A stretch of DNA of 64,000 nucleotides from Xiphydria camelus (GCA_963678675.1 OY783193.1:30843082-30907081); one strand, 5' to 3'. Positions 1 to 12,418 are shown, numbered from the stretch's first letter. Numbers and translations: made by a program. The notes: generated by a model not told the origin, from the sequence alone.

Positions 1-1508
1 ACTATCGAAGCCACACGAAGGAACGACCTTTTAAATGCAGTATATGCGATCGAGGATTTTCAACGAAGGTAAATATACGTCTCCTGGATTGCATACGCGC
101 ATGGAAGTCATACCGAATTTTGACGTCGCCGACACCCCCGCGGTGAAGTGCATGCTCTCACGATCGCTCGCATCGCAATACTCTCTCGCGTCGAGAGACG
201 TACCGAGACGCGTCGCGAGAAACGACGGCTCGACGAGAATCGGCTATCCGTAATTCATTTTGTTTTGCGCTCGACCTTGATAGCCTGATACTTTCAGAAT
301 GACGGTCCGTGGGAGGAAGTATGTTCCTGCGCGGACCAGAAGAACCCCCTTATCGACAAGACCACATCCACCCTCCGATCTAGCCCCCAATACAACTTAC
401 ACCTGGAAACATCACTCGTCGGAAGTCAAGAGAGGCCCAAACGCAGACGGCGGCGGCCCGAGGAGCGGAAGACCCGGGGGCGGATTGGGACTGGAGGGGG
501 GCGGGGATTGACGTATGCCGCCGTCCACCTGCCCCCGCTGCTGCCTCCCGCCCTCGGACTTCTAGCCTCTGACCACGTCTACCTGGTAAGGGCCTCCCGA
601 ACAATCAGCCCTTTTATTTCCAATGCTTTATCACCCGTACACCGTATATCACTGAGAAACAAATATAGTAGATTGGACTAAATCGGCGGTTACGGGTGGG
701 GGAATGCAGATCCAGTTACTTGGACTAATAATTGGCTTGAATGAAGTACAGCCTATTTTCTTCGAACAGACGTTAATCGTTATAACTCAAATTTATTAGT
801 TGAAGCAACTAATTCTGCATTTCCCCAACTGCAAATGTCGATTTAATTGAATATATCATTTTTTTCTCAGTGTACGGACGACGCCGATTAATGTCGGATC
901 ATTGTACTTATCTACGATTTAAAGTATGGAGGTGCGAATGAGGCGCGAGAAGCGAAGAGAGAAAACGTTCCGATTTCCTTGCTCACCGTGAAGACGAGCT
1001 AATATAGTCGCTTATGATCGGACGAACGATTCGCGTAGATACTAAACGATGGAAGTCAACGGTGAAACAAGTCACCAGGTTTTCCATTGCGATATACGTG
1101 GACTAACGTTCCACGCGTCTCATCGACAATCGTACTCCGCGTCGAGCGATATGAATTTTCGACGATTTATCTTCCTTCTCGAGCGTCGCTTCCTCCTCCG
1201 CGCTACCTGTGACGTAGACACTACCCCCAAAACGATCTTAAAAGTTTTTGAACGAACGGACGGTCATAGTTTCACTATGGAGACAGTCGCGCGACATAAT
1301 TGTCCACTTTTCACATTCGAGAGAGTCCACCTCCACCACGATCCATTCCCTGCTGTCGCCTTTACCGCGCGTACCGTCGTTCAAATATTCCGACGTACTT
1401 CAACTTCCGACGCTTTTGATCGCGCAAACGCTCCGCCACTGTAGTCTGCATCTGCGCGCGTCTCATACATATGCCAACAATCACAAAACGATGCGTTTTC
1501 AATTGCAG
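1..1508 (+). other. Intron sequence upstream of the spalt-like exons
   Basis: The first recognisable spalt exon starts at 1509 in the middle of a zinc finger, so its 5' half must lie in an exon to the left of the window. I searched this stretch for a C2H2 half-finger followed by a GT donor and found none, so it is most simply intron. It is relatively GC-rich (especially about 300-560 and 1050-1450) and free of obvious inverted repeats, unlike the next intron. Open frames here, for example 299-511 and 1049-1444, are low-complexity or lack any recognisable domain. Confidence 0.6.
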
Positions 1509-1782
1509 GGAAACATGAAGCAACACATGCTGACTCACAAAATCCGCGACATGCCGCCTCATCTGTTCGCCGATAAACAGTCCGGCCAGCAACATCAACA
1601 GCAGAGCCAGGAGCTTGACACGACTTCGCGCAGTCCCGTGTGCGTGGAGGAGTCGAGTTTACCGCCGCCACCCCCGCCACCACCGCCGCCGCCCGCGGTA
1701 CCGCCGTCCTCCGTCGAATCGGGAATGCCGGTGAAGAGGTCTCCCCCCGAGGGCGACCTGCCCGCGCCGAAAAGACCGTCCA
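1509..1782 (+). CDS. sal: spalt-like exon: end of zinc finger plus poly-proline linker
   Basis: Acceptor TTGCAG precedes 1509 and donor CCA/GTGAGT follows 1782. The exon encodes the second half of a C2H2 finger (QHMLTH), the conserved KIRDMPP stretch, a Gln-rich segment, a run of about 11 prolines (about 1662-1695, a CCG/CCA microsatellite) and a basic PVKRSPPEG...PAPKRPS segment. It ends in phase 1 and joins GC at 4580 to make a Ser codon. Confidence 0.88.
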
Positions 1783-4700
1783 GTGAGTTCACGCTTCAGT
1801 TTCCCTCCGCTGTATTTCGCGTACTGAGAAAAATAACTTGCTCAATTTAACCAAAATCCTGGAGACCTTAAGCAAGCTGTTTGGTAAAATATGGATTCTC
1901 TCTATCTCTCTCTCTCTCTCCATCTGTTTGGTTAAACCGATAATTTTCTGATTAGGATAATAAGACATAGAGTAAAGTGGGAGAATATGGCAACGTAAAA
2001 TATAAAGCATCATATTCTATTGACTAACGCTCCTAGCTGAAAAATGATTACAGTACCTTAGAGCTTACACATGTAGGTATGTGTCGTGAGCCGCCCGTTG
2101 CCAAACTTCCCCAGAAAAAAATATTCAAATATTACAAGCAAAAATTTTCAGTGGTACACTATTGCCATATTGCCCGCTATCATGGGTAATATGGCAACAT
2201 GCTATTTCCGTAAAAATTAAATTATTTTATGAGATAACATAAGAAATTTACTTAACATAAGAAATTTTTTAAACGGTATTTACCCTTACGCTGACGTTAT
2301 TCACTAAAAAAGCTAATAAATTTGATTTGTAAATAATTTACGTGTGATTACTGTCTCATACTAACATGTTAATAGGACCATTGTTGCCAACTGTTGGCTT
2401 CGAAAGAAACTATCGAACTACGGCGTGTGACCCAGCGCGGCATATTCCCCCACTTTACTCTATAGTTAAAATTATTAAACATGTAGGGGGTGGAGTTCAA
2501 AACGCAGGCCATAGGAATTGTACGAGTGCGAGTAAGAGTATTCTGTACCTATAGAAATTAGTTAAGGATGGCCTTAGTTGGGCCCTATAAGACTGAACTA
2601 GGGCTTCCCTAATAAGAGCTTCCTTATTATTACCTTACTAGAGCCCTGTCGGGGCTTTCTACACGGTTCTTATTTTTGAATTGTAAAGCTCTAATAAGGC
2701 CAACTCTTCTAATGGCCTCTTCAGGGTTTGATAAGGATGCCTGGTTATCAAATAAGCAGGCTTTGTTAATGAAAACTTAGCAAGGCCCCATCAAGGCATT
2801 TTAAGACTTCCTTATTATTAAACTCTAAGCTACATATCATTAAGGCCTTATTAAGGCATTTACCAGGACCCAATTAATTGCCCTTAAGAGGGGCTTCGCG
2901 CACCAAATGTTACATTTCCTTATTAGGGCTGGATTATAAATAGGGCCAAATGACCAGGAACTTATTACAGCCCTAAGACAATTTCTACACAGGATGTGGC
3001 GAGTACATAAGAGCTTCTTTGTCGCACGTAGAGGAAAGTCGGGTAAGATGGCGACGTTAAGCTTTGATGATTTTTCCTGACCTTAATATTTATTGAATTG
3101 ATGCCAGAATATCTCCGTCATATTCTTTAAACTCTCTAGTTTAAAGCTATATATTTGAAAAATTGAATTTCACAACTCTAGTACTTAAAAAATGCAATTT
3201 AGAAATAAAAGTGATCTTCGTCATCTTACCCCCTTGTGCGGGTATTTTTCTCATTAAAACGCTATCACAACACAGTCTCATATCATCATATTTTAGCACA
3301 TAATTACGTTGCCAAAGAACTCTGCTACGCCAAGTTTTGGTGACTTAAAAAACTTTTGACATAAAATGACTTAGAATAACAGCACAAAACGTAAAGCCAT
3401 ATAGAAATAGCTGGAAACCTATCAACTTCAAAGTACTTAAGTAAAAGATTCGAGTAAAGAACGCGAAATTAAATTTTTAGGAACCCGGTATCTATCTACG
3501 TAAGTTCGTCATCTTACCCGACATTGCTATTTTGAGTTCAGTAAAATATTTCTGAACTTCAACTAACCAGAAAACATTGAAATTATACATCAATAGACGT
3601 GTTTTAAGCAGTACTTTAAGGATATCACAAGTAGAAATTGAAAATACTTACTCAGCAAGAATTTCTTACGGAACACCTTCAAAAACTTATAAAGACGGAG
3701 CACGAAATCACGTTTTCCGTTTCAGTGGACGACATGTGCACTAAGATGGGAATTTTGGTGTTGCCGTGGGTGGCGCGGCACTAGCGCTTTCTAATGGTGT
3801 AGGAACCGGCCCTTAATCTAGCGTCAATATTGTTAAATATCGAATTCTTCATCTTACACGCCTCGTCATCTTACCCGACTTTCCCCTACTCCAATTCTAC
3901 TAGGCTAGGAAAATGTGCGCAGAAAGGCTATTGCCACCTGTTTTCACCCACACTCGTACAATTCCTATGGTCTTCGTTTTGAGGTCAATCCTGTATTTGG
4001 AATAACTAAATATTTGGTTCAACTTACTAGTGTTTTGGTTAGAATAACTAGACTCATTTAACCAAGATGCGTTTTGTCATTTCAACCAAGTTATTTTTCT
4101 CAGTGTGGTAACGCCCGAACCGCATCATTGCCGAATGAGGTTTGCGTTGAAAATGACCGCCGTGGGTTTTTCGGATGCAACGCGGAGCCGTCGACGATGC
4201 GGTTTGCTAACAGTGCAATGGACGATATAATTGCTTCACCCGGTATCCGATCTGTCGTAATTCTGTGCTTACGCTGACTCATTCATTCTCTTGTACCCGC
4301 TATGAGGCTAACGTCACCGAATCGGCGACCACTCGGAGCTGGCTTACCCGTTTACCGCGTTCACCATACTACGCGCATACCTCGAACGCTGGTACACGTA
4401 AACTATGCGCTCTATATTTTCCGAGAACGTCTCAAAGCGCACACGGTTGAATCGAATTCTCCGTTATTTCGCGCACGCGCGCGCTAGTATATTCACGACG
4501 AATGACGACGTTCGTCGCAAAAGAGCTCAGCCGACCGAGTTTAGCCCACTTGGCTATCCGTGAGTATCTGTGTTCACAGGCATGCCCAGTAAACACTTGT
4601 GCCAGGTATGCAATAAGAACTTCTCTTCGTCCTCGGCGCTCCAGATTCATATGAGAACTCATACCGGAGACAAGCCATTCCGATGCACCGTTTGCCAGAA

Positions 4701-6409
4701 GGCCTTCACCACCAAGGGTAACCTCAAGGTATGCCCCATTTTACTTCACTGCTCTCTTTCTCTCTTCCTCGTTCTCTTCCTACTTTCCAATCTTCCTTTC
4801 ACGTTTCCAATTTGAAGAGTCTCACTAATGCCTAGTGGCTGTGGCTTCTACTAACATCGATGCTCGGCGTACTGTCTCGGAGTCGATGTAATATAAAAAA
4901 GTACCTAGTACTCAGAGACGTCGAACGCTTGCTGGAGAATTTACAATGACTACGTCTTCAGGTACATATGGGCACCCACATGTGGACGAACGGTGCCTCG
5001 CGACGAGGTCGACGAATGTCGCTGGATCTACCGCCACTACCCATCACGCCAAAGGACTCGGAATTTCTGCAAAGGAGACCGGACCTGTTCTATCCCTATC
5101 TGCCCGCGCCGTTCCTTAATGGAGTCCAGCAGAAAGTACGGATCCACTTGTTACTGGGTGCTCTCAATTTAACTGACACGAGTCGACATAAGTCGACACA
5201 AAACCAGACCATTGATGCCTTCTGTTGGAGTCCGTCAATTAATTGATGATCGTAACAGAAATATGTCGACTTGTGTCATAAATAGAAAGCATCCAGTTCA
5301 TTCATACGCATATTTTGTATAATATAATCCATATGTTGTTTTGATCATATATGTGGATTATGTATAATTTCTATATTTAACCATATAAGGACTATAGGTA
5401 TACGGATTATACAGAGTGATTCTCAGGATACGGATCACAAGACGGTATGCTATGTAGCGCTTCAAAAACGTTAGCTTATACGCTATTGGCGTAAGGACAC
5501 TATAGGATTGGCCGCGACGACGTGAAATGCCAGATAAACGCTTCGAAAAAAGATCCCTAGTTTTTGAATCAAGCGATCAGACACTAGGAATCTTCTCTCA
5601 AAACGGTTGGTGAACGCTGCTTGCATGCCATCATAGCCAATCATCGAGGTGCAAGCAGTATACAACAGTGTCTACAGTTTACATACGGTGACGACATAAG
5701 AGCCTCTCTGTTGCATACAATTCTCTTGACAAGTTCAAGAAGGATAGAGACACGTGTGCAACAGAGAGGCTCTTATGCCGTAACCGTGTGTTCTCACTCA
5801 CACTCACACGTTCCTTAAGTACCCCATTCTCGCGTACTGTCTCTGTATAGTCCTTATATGATTAATATAGAACTCATATGTAACCCACATATGACCAAAA
5901 CTACATGTGGATTATATACAAAGTATATAGAATTTTTCCGCCAACGATGTCGCGTTTCGACGTCACATTGCGCGACGACAAGCGTCACGAGGTTCTGTTG
6001 CTTTCAGCTGAACGAGATCTCGGTGATACAGAGCAACAACGGACTGCCGTCTCATCCCGCAAGCGCGAGCAAGTACGCGGGTCTCTTCGGCACGACGTAC
6101 GGAGGCAGTGGGTTCCCCCTGGAGAAGCAGCCCGTAGCGCCCAGCAACGGCGCGATGGGAGACAGGAAGTCGGTCCTGCCTACGGGATCCATACTCTTTC
6201 GGACGTCCTCTCCGTCCCACTCTCCCGGGACTCCATCGTCAAACACCGGCAACCAAAACTCCGCCAGCGTCCCGTCCTGGGGTGGCGACGCTCTGCAGCA
6301 TCACTTCGAACGGGACGCGCCGAGAACGCGAACAGAGAGCGATCCAACCCCACCCGCCGCGAGATTGCCTCCCCCACCGGCACCGAGAGGCGAAGGACTA
6401 GCCGCGTGA
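1509..6409 (+). CDS. sal: spalt-family zinc-finger transcription factor, 3' part (four exons)
   Basis: Nuclear C2H2 zinc-finger transcription factor of the spalt/SALL family. In insects it patterns head, trunk, trachea, wing and photoreceptors. Coding exons are 1509-1782, 4580-4728, 4962-5135 and 6008-6409; all junctions are GT/AG and phases agree (274 nt, then 2+147, 174 and 402 nt including TGA). The first exon opens with the end of a finger ([10 protein letters not shown]) followed by [10 protein letters not shown], the hallmark after a spalt finger pair. The second and third exons encode the C-terminal finger pair ([20 protein letters not shown] and the [18 protein letters not shown] finger), then [12 protein letters not shown], also typical of spalt proteins. 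The last exon starts [12 protein letters not shown] and ends in a Ser/Pro-rich tail. The N-terminal part lies outside the window. Family assignment is firm; whether it is the spalt-major or spalt-related type cannot be decided from this part. Confidence 0.9.
1970..2460. mobile_element. MITE with GAGTAAAGTGGG termini and TA target duplication
   Basis: The left end GAGTAAAGTGGGAGAATATG (1970 onward) matches the reverse complement of the right end (to 2460), with TA at 1968-1969 and 2461-2462. At 491 bp, TA-flanked and non-coding, it looks like a Tc1/mariner-type MITE. Confidence 0.75.
2509..3970. mobile_element. Inverted-repeat element with CCATAGGAATTGTACGAGTG ends
   Basis: Twenty bases at 2509-2528 are the exact reverse complement of 3951-3970. 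The interior at 2555-2990 is AT-rich and repeats short TAAGGC/GGGCTT motifs. The 3031-3886 MITE sits inside it. Confidence 0.55.
3031..3886. mobile_element. MITE with GRGGAAAGTCGGGTAAGATG termini, TA-flanked
   Basis: The left end GAGGAAAGTCGGGTAAGATG and the reverse complement of the right end (GGGGAAAGTCGGGTAAGATG) differ by one base. TA dinucleotides flank both sides (3029-3030, 3887-3888). It is 856 bp with no coding frame. The terminal motif also appears inside it (about 3508-3522), suggesting sub-terminal repeats. Confidence 0.75.
4580..4728 (+). CDS. sal: spalt-like exon: C-terminal C2H2 zinc-finger pair
   Basis: Acceptor TGTTCACAG precedes the exon and donor CTCAAG/GTATGC ends it. It carries one complete finger (CxxC, then HMRTH), the TGDKPF linker and the CxxC half of the next finger ([15 protein letters not shown]). 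The histidines of that second finger are in the next exon, so intron removal is required to make a functional finger. Confidence 0.93.
4962..5135 (+). CDS. sal: spalt-like exon: last finger histidines and linker
   Basis: Acceptor GTCTTCAG, donor CAGAAA/GTACGG, exactly 58 codons. It starts VHMGTHMW, completing the last C2H2 finger, followed by the basic [10 protein letters not shown] segment and [20 protein letters not shown]. The 4729-4961 intron is short (233 nt). Confidence 0.9.
5382..5860. repeat. Inverted-repeat element in the last spalt intron
   Basis: CATATAAGGACTATA at 5382-5396 is mirrored at 5846-5860. Inside it is a strong hairpin: about 30 bases starting TACGGTGACGACATAAGAGC at 5684 pair with the segment ending near 5782, around a loop of about 42 bases. 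Probably a small foldback MITE. Confidence 0.5.
6008..6409 (+). CDS. sal: spalt-like terminal exon
   Basis: Acceptor TTGCTTTCAG precedes 6008. The exon reads 133 codons to TGA at 6407-6409. It starts [11 protein letters not shown] and continues as a Ser/Thr/Pro-rich low-complexity tail, ending in a proline cluster. Codon use is strongly GC-rich, like the other spalt exons. A reading frame is open upstream from 5858, but that part is intron: the acceptor and the family's LNEISVIQ start place the boundary at 6008. Confidence 0.85.
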   Translation: MNEISVIQSNNGLPSHPASASKYAGLFGTTYGGSGFPLEKQPVAPSNGAMGDRKSVLPTGSILFRTSSPSHSPGTPSSNTGNQNSASVPSWGGDALQHHFERDAPRTRTESDPTPPAARLPPPPAPRGEGLAA

Positions 6410-9400
6410 GCACTGTTCCCATTCAATTCGTTTTCATTTTCCGTCCCACTGACCGTACAGGAAGGGTGACGGTACAGTCTACGATCCCTTCGTAGAGATT
6501 GCGCGCGTGACCCACCTCCGCAACGTCGCGTTCGTCCCTTGATCGAATGCACCAGCGGTTTCGGATTCCGTCGTCGGACAAGTTCGATCGTCTCGAAACT
6601 CCAGGAATAGTTTCAACGGCAGCCCGTAGGTGGTTTTAAACTTAAATTTAATTTACTGGATTTCTCGCTTGATTGAATTTGAATGGAAAGATTAATTTAG
6701 AAACGCCCGACGTCGGAATCGACGACCGCGGATGTACATACGTACGCGCGCGCGTACACCTGTCGCACAGCTCTTCGCCTCGCGGAGATGTCGCGATCGG
6801 GACGAATGCGATTAAGAGAGCGCCCGCGCGCGCGCGTGGCGAACGTCGCCCGAACGAACGGGCGTAGCTATAAGGAAGGCAGCCGCGTATTCGCGGTAGT
6901 TCCGAAGCAGCGGAAGAAGACACCATGTTCCTATTATCACACTAGTCGTAAAACGTAAATAATCGGTAGCTTAGTCGATCCGTCGACGGCTTCCGAGTAG
7001 GCTAGGTCGCGCGATGTTCCGCGGGAATCAGTGTCCGGGAACTCCGTCGCGACGTTTTTGCTACGCGAGGGCAAAAGTCTCGTGGCACCTAGACTGAGCT
7101 CCGTCACCGTGCAGACAGGAGCCGTAAGACACGTGGCGTCACGTTTCGACAACTCTCCGGGGGTGACTCATCGCTCGCCGCGGCGAATGGTCACTTTGCG
7201 TATCCTTAAGGTTAAACGTACACATACGCATATAAGTATATCGCATTACGTTACGTAATATTACACCATGCATGAGTTGTACAAAGTGTGATTGCAGACG
7301 GTTGGCAGAAGAGAAAGTGGACTATATAAACGTAGAGATGAAAAATGTACGTAGATTCGGAAGGCGGGCCCGGCAGCATCCCTGTGATATGAGAGGAGCA
7401 GCCTGCAATCTTTAAACCATTGTACTTATAATTCTGTATCATAGTATTATTACCGTTAATTTCTCTTTACTACCGCACACAAAGGGCGCGCACTCGCGTG
7501 CTTCTAACCGATCCTACCCCCCGTAAGTGTTCCGGCGCTGCTCTCAGGGGAGCGTGCCAAGTCGTTCCATTTGCCGACACATGCGATCATCCGTCGCTCA
7601 GTTGAGATACCTATTTTGTCGTTTCGCGGGAGTCGATGATACTTCTAGCGGTAATACTTATCCCGAGTATACTACGAATGCTCGCTCTTGAGGAATGTTC
7701 CATTCAGAGGGCGTTTGAAAGGGGGGCCGTTGATTGCGTCGGTTGAAGGGCGCGACGTTGGCACGCACCTGCACTACCGGCACACCAGGCACCGGACGTT
7801 TCTCGAAAATGCTTTTTATTTTATTATTCGTTTGAATACGTTCAGTTGCCACCGCGTGTTTCTCGAAAAGGAGTTACGAGATCTGTCATAAAGAGCTTCG
7901 ATATTAACACTGAAAGGAATATTTTAGGAGATCCAGCAATACACGTGGCTGCATTGGCTACAGCTGGAAATATTGCTCGAATGGCCGAAAGTATTGTTGC
8001 GGTAGTTGATTCTATTACCGCAAGAGTACAATATTTCCGGCTATAGCCACAGCAGCCACTGATATATTGCTAGAACCCCTAAGTATTTTATTCGGTATAG
8101 ATAACCCGGCTGAGAGCTTCGCGCAAATGTATTTAGCGCGAAACTCTACCGAGTTTCTTGACTTTCATTTAGCATTTTCATTTACTTCGCGTGGAATGTA
8201 TTAATATCATTTACAAGCGAGATTTACGTCGATTTCTGTATTTTACCGTGAACTATGATTTTATACGCATGCGAATACATATAACGAATAGCGTGACAGA
8301 GCGGTTATCCTCATTCTCAAAAGGGTTGGTTCCAAGCCGAATCGATCACATACTTGAACGAACGCCGAGACCGGAAGTACGTATATATTCGACAAATCCA
8401 CCGTTACGTTTGATAGAGTCAGAAACGACGTGAATCTCGCTTTAACGGCACTTCGCAGTTCCGTAGATGTAGCGAGAAATTTTTTTATACCGCAATATTT
8501 TCTTTTTTTAAATGTCTTCGTATTGATTTTATTAGTTTCCACTCGCGCGCGAATACGATATGCGCAGATTGTGTTCGATCGTTTGCTTCGACGATGCGCC
8601 TTTGGAATGCGTGAGTCAATAACAATACATATTTGAAGTACAACGTATAAACAGATTTCCGTGTTGCTCCGTCGAAGTTGCCCAATCGTTACGATATCAA
8701 AGGTAGCGAAACTTTGGAAAATAATTACATTGCACGCGTTCAAATTACAGAATAATCGTTTAATCGCCCCGAGTGTGTGTGTGTGTCTAAGCGATAAAAC
8801 TATCGTGTAAGTACATGATACCGACTTTCGGGTAATAGCTGTTGCGACTTTTTTAAAAATGCCAGCATTTTGTAACTGTTGCAGCTTGCTTCGTCAAAAC
8901 GTATAGCGATTTTGGCACTGAGGTGTCTCATCGAGGTGATCCCTTCGTATACTCGCCGAGTTCTCGTGTGCTTCTCACTGAACGTCCCCTTATCGGTATA
9001 TATCCAGGTATTACTCCACGTGATTGCACGCGACGATATAAATGGGATTGCATCCACGATAATCGAGAGAGAATTGACGTATAATTCCTTTGGTGATTAT
9101 ATTCCTCGTGAATGGTGCAAAATGATTTTCCTCATCTAACGTCTTCCTACTGACAGTATTGCTTAAGTTATTCGCAATTAATTGCTCGATTAAGTGATAT
9201 AGAGGGGCCATCTCAACGAGATACCGTGGCATTAGAATGTCTCGTCTACATTTCGATGAGGCAAACTCCGACTTTTGCGAAATATCGATATTTCGAGAAA
9301 ACTGGGTGCGGTTACTCTACTACCCGGAAGCCAATATTACGTATTGACATGAAGGCCGCGAAAGCCTGAAATCTTTGTTGTGTAAATATTTAAAAGATAG

Positions 9401-9830
9401 CTAGACTATGTGTATCTTAAGTAGTTCAAACCGATTAGAACATTGGGAAGTCTATCCACACAATATAACATATTGCTGAAAAATACGTCTATCGAGAAGT
9501 AGAATTACGACGCATACGAATATGCCGTACGAAGTACATGTACACATCATGTACACGAGTAAATGACGCGCGAGATCCGGTAGACCGATCAAACCACGCT
9601 TCAGTATGGAAAGTCTCGATATAGTTATCGGTTATGTGAATATAATTATGATACGCTCATTGTCTAAGATAAATTGCTTACAGTTTTATGTTTCCTGTAC
9701 ATATTGTATAATCTGTGTATAAATATGATTACATTAATTATATATACGTACCAGTGTAGTAAATTACATTATAAATCATTATATCGACATCACTTTAACA
9801 ATAAATAATTATTAATATGATGGTAACAGA
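6410..9830 (+). other. Probable spalt 3' UTR / downstream non-coding sequence
   Basis: No protein family is recognisable. The stretch is less repetitive than its surroundings and GC-rich to about 7.3 kb, then AT-rich. An AATAAA hexamer at 9800-9805 is a candidate poly(A) signal for a long spalt 3' UTR; this is a weak inference because such hexamers are common in AT-rich DNA. A foldback MITE lies at 7926-8080. Confidence 0.35.
7926..8080. mobile_element. Short foldback MITE
   Basis: Two arms of about 50 bases pair imperfectly: the left runs from AGGAGATCCAGCAATACACG to GGAAATATTG, the right is the reverse complement ending GATATATTGCTAGAACCCCT. The loop is about 55 bases. Not coding. Confidence 0.6.
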
Positions 9831-11149
9831 AGATTAACGTTTGTCAATCTTCGTGCACTTTGAATTCTACAAATCGAAGCTTCCGTTGCATCGCCTCGAC
9901 GAACAGATACGTTGATCCCGATGGGTTGAGATATTTCTGATACCAAATTTCTCGGCGGACATACGGGGTGTTTCCGGGGATGAGGTATGTATGTAGAGCA
10001 ATATACCCTAGTGAACTAGAAATTATACGCTATTAGTTAGCGAACTAAGGGCGCCGTGTGAGTGGATCCACCTACCCACACCGACAAATGTTTCTAGAAA
10101 ACATTCATAAAACCCGATCGCTTAGCAGACGTAAAAACATGATGGAGGCCGCTGACACCTTTCCCGTATACGGACAAAGAAAGCGAAAGTACGGACACTC
10201 TGAGATACGAAGACGCATGGCACAGCGGAGTAGGCTACATAAGGAAAGATCGATCAGCACATATCTCCAGGGTATGGGCAACTGTCGTACAGTGAGGATA
10301 AGTAACGATTACGTGTACCTATTCGTTTACCTTGAACTGTAATCCGTAGCTTTAGGTAATGTTCCCTCTGATTCGAAAATAACTTCAATACTTCATTATT
10401 CTAACAAATTATCATCATCCTCTTACACTGATAATTAAGTAAGATAAGTGTTCCAAATATTGCCACCTTAAGGGAAAATATGAATTCTTTTTCTGGGTTT
10501 TATTAATATGATCATGCAAATTAGACCAAACATGGATGGAACATCTAGTAATCAATTGACAATAAACTTACCTCCTAATAATTGTAAAACTATAGTTCAG
10601 AGATATATATGTTTTACATCACAAGTGGCAATATTAGGAACACAGGTCTCCCAATATTGCCACCCTATAGTGAATATGTTTATGTATTCTTTGAACTAAA
10701 TCATTTTCTTGCTCAATACTCAAAACAGGTGTTTGTCCAAGTCTCCTGTCGTAATTGTTTTTGCGAACATGAAGTCCCAGCATTATTCTAGGTAATTCAT
10801 ATTGTTTAGCAGCACTTTTTATGATAATTCCTTAAAGCTGATAGCCTCAACTAAACATATGTAATTCCTACAAGAATAATGGAGAAACACTGAAGCTGGC
10901 AGTGTTCTACTATCTTCCCGAATACGAAGGACTCGAGGATGCGACATTTAATTGTCAATAGACCAATTACGGCATTTTACACGAGGTAGCAGTATTAGGA
11001 ACACATGGCAATATTTGGCATACCTTAGTACTTTCGCGTAATATTTCCAGTTATTGAAAATTGATATTCAGAAGGTACGAGTTGACGAAGAAAAAAAAAG
11101 TATAGACAGTGAAATATATATATTCGAAATGCATTAGAGACATGGAAGT

Positions 11150-11440
11150 TGTAGCACAGCTTACACAGCTAGCTAACTCCCACGCGGCACCTTTGAAGTT
11201 AGAAACGCCGATCCGTTGATCTTGATATCGTGCTGTCTCTTTCTGTTTTGGGAAAGATCAGGGCCGCACTGCGGTAGTCTCCGACTCGCTCGGGAGAGAA
11301 GTCAGGGTCGGTATTATTAGTAGTTGTTTCATTTTACGAAGTTCGGCCCTGAATTCTTTCCCGAGCGAGAGAGAGATAGCATGCGTCCAGATTTAAAGGT
11401 CCGACGTGGGAGTTGGCTAGCTGTGTAAGCTGTGGTTGTA
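11150..11440. mobile_element. Inverted-repeat MITE with CACAGCTTACACAGCTAGC arms
   Basis: About 40 bases around 11155-11195 (CACAGCTTACACAGCTAGCT, then AACTCCCACG) are mirrored around 11393-11437 (CGTGGGAGTTGGCTAGCTGT, then GTAAGCTGTG). Second-tier pairing inside (GAAAGATCAGGGCCG against CGGCCCTGAATTCTTTC) shows a long foldback. Confidence 0.6.
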
Positions 11441-11629
11441 GTCCAGGGCTGAATCAAATATGCCGCCGCCATTTACATCCTTTTCAGTAAGTTTCCACGA
11501 TTTTTGAAAGGTGGCGCTAGTACACACTTAAGTGTCGTTTATAATAAATTTGACTTTTACTTCGATATACAGGGTAAATCGTTGGATCTGCGACATAGCA
11601 AATATAGTGTATAAGATTTTGTGGAACTG

Positions 11630-11857
11630 TACACTGAAAAAAAAATTGGTTCATTCAACCATCGGTGAGGTTGAATACGGCGAACCTGACGGTGTAATTG
11701 TTTCAAAAAGATATTCACTTATTTAAACTTCAAATTGGTTGCTTCAACTCTATTTAGTTTTCCTCGCACTCTTATAGCATTGAAACAATTGCACCGTGAC
11801 GTTCGCCGTATTTAACTTAACCGATGGTTGAATGAAGCAGATCTTTCTTTCAGTGTA
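11630..11857. mobile_element. Palindromic MITE, CACTGAAA termini
   Basis: Ends TACACTGAAAAAAAAATTGG and CTTTCTTTCAGTGTA are mirrored. Internally, TTCAACCATCGGTGAGGTTG and the segment up to CCGATGGTTGAATGA pair, as do the CGAACCTGACGGTG and CACCGTGACGTTCG segments. About 228 bp. Related in termini to the element in the spalt intron. Confidence 0.7.
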
Positions 11858-12418
11858 GGTATTGAGCGCGGCTTGTCATTGATGCTAATAGTAATAAGGG
11901 AAGGTTTACCAGATGGTGCGTTCATCTGGAGGTAAAATTCTCAACTAATAGACGTGAGTTCCTAAGCGTGAGTGACTAGAATACTGGGGACGAGGCAGCT
12001 AATTTACCGACGACTTCGATATTAATTAGGTTAAGAAATCTGTCAAATACGAACCTCGAAGGCATGGCTATTCTGGCGTTTCTCATACAAGGTGTTCATG
12101 CCTAGGTTTCGAGAGTAGACGAAACAATAGCGGACCGGTTAGTCTCCCTCTTGCTATCACTGTAGCCATCTATTAATTAGAGATAAAATTCCATAGATCT
12201 CGATAGTACGCCAAAATTATCGTCTTCCAACTAAGCAATGCTATCTGTAAAAAATGCGCTTCAGTGTGATCAAAATAGCCAATAATAATCGTTACCTATT
12301 CATTAAAGTTCAATTCAATGAAGTGAAATTACGGCAATTTGATAACTGATTTTTCCTAGTCTCATAGAAGAAGGAAGTATAAGTTAATTCTCGATAGAGC
12401 TTCTGGAGTTCTTTATCT

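Larger units (their letters stand above)
1823..4104. mobile_element. TIR element in spalt intron with ACTGAGAAAAATAACTTG ends
   Basis: The 18-base sequence ACTGAGAAAAATAACTTG at 1823-1840 recurs as an exact reverse complement at 4087-4104. The flanking internal sequence is also loosely mirrored (TTTAACCAA motifs). No transposase is visible inside. It contains further nested inverted-repeat elements (1970-2460, 2509-3970, 3031-3886). Similar CACTGAGAAAA or CACTGAAAAA ends occur near 11630, 47573 and 59572, so this is a non-autonomous family. Confidence 0.7.

Noticed and set aside
299..604. Overlapping Gly/Arg-rich frames on both strands near the left edge
   Set aside because: Low-complexity GC-rich DNA; lacks the spalt finger sequence expected for the preceding exon.
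10058..10342. 94-codon open frame rich in Arg/Lys
   Set aside because: No domain, no splice context, and within decayed repeat DNA.
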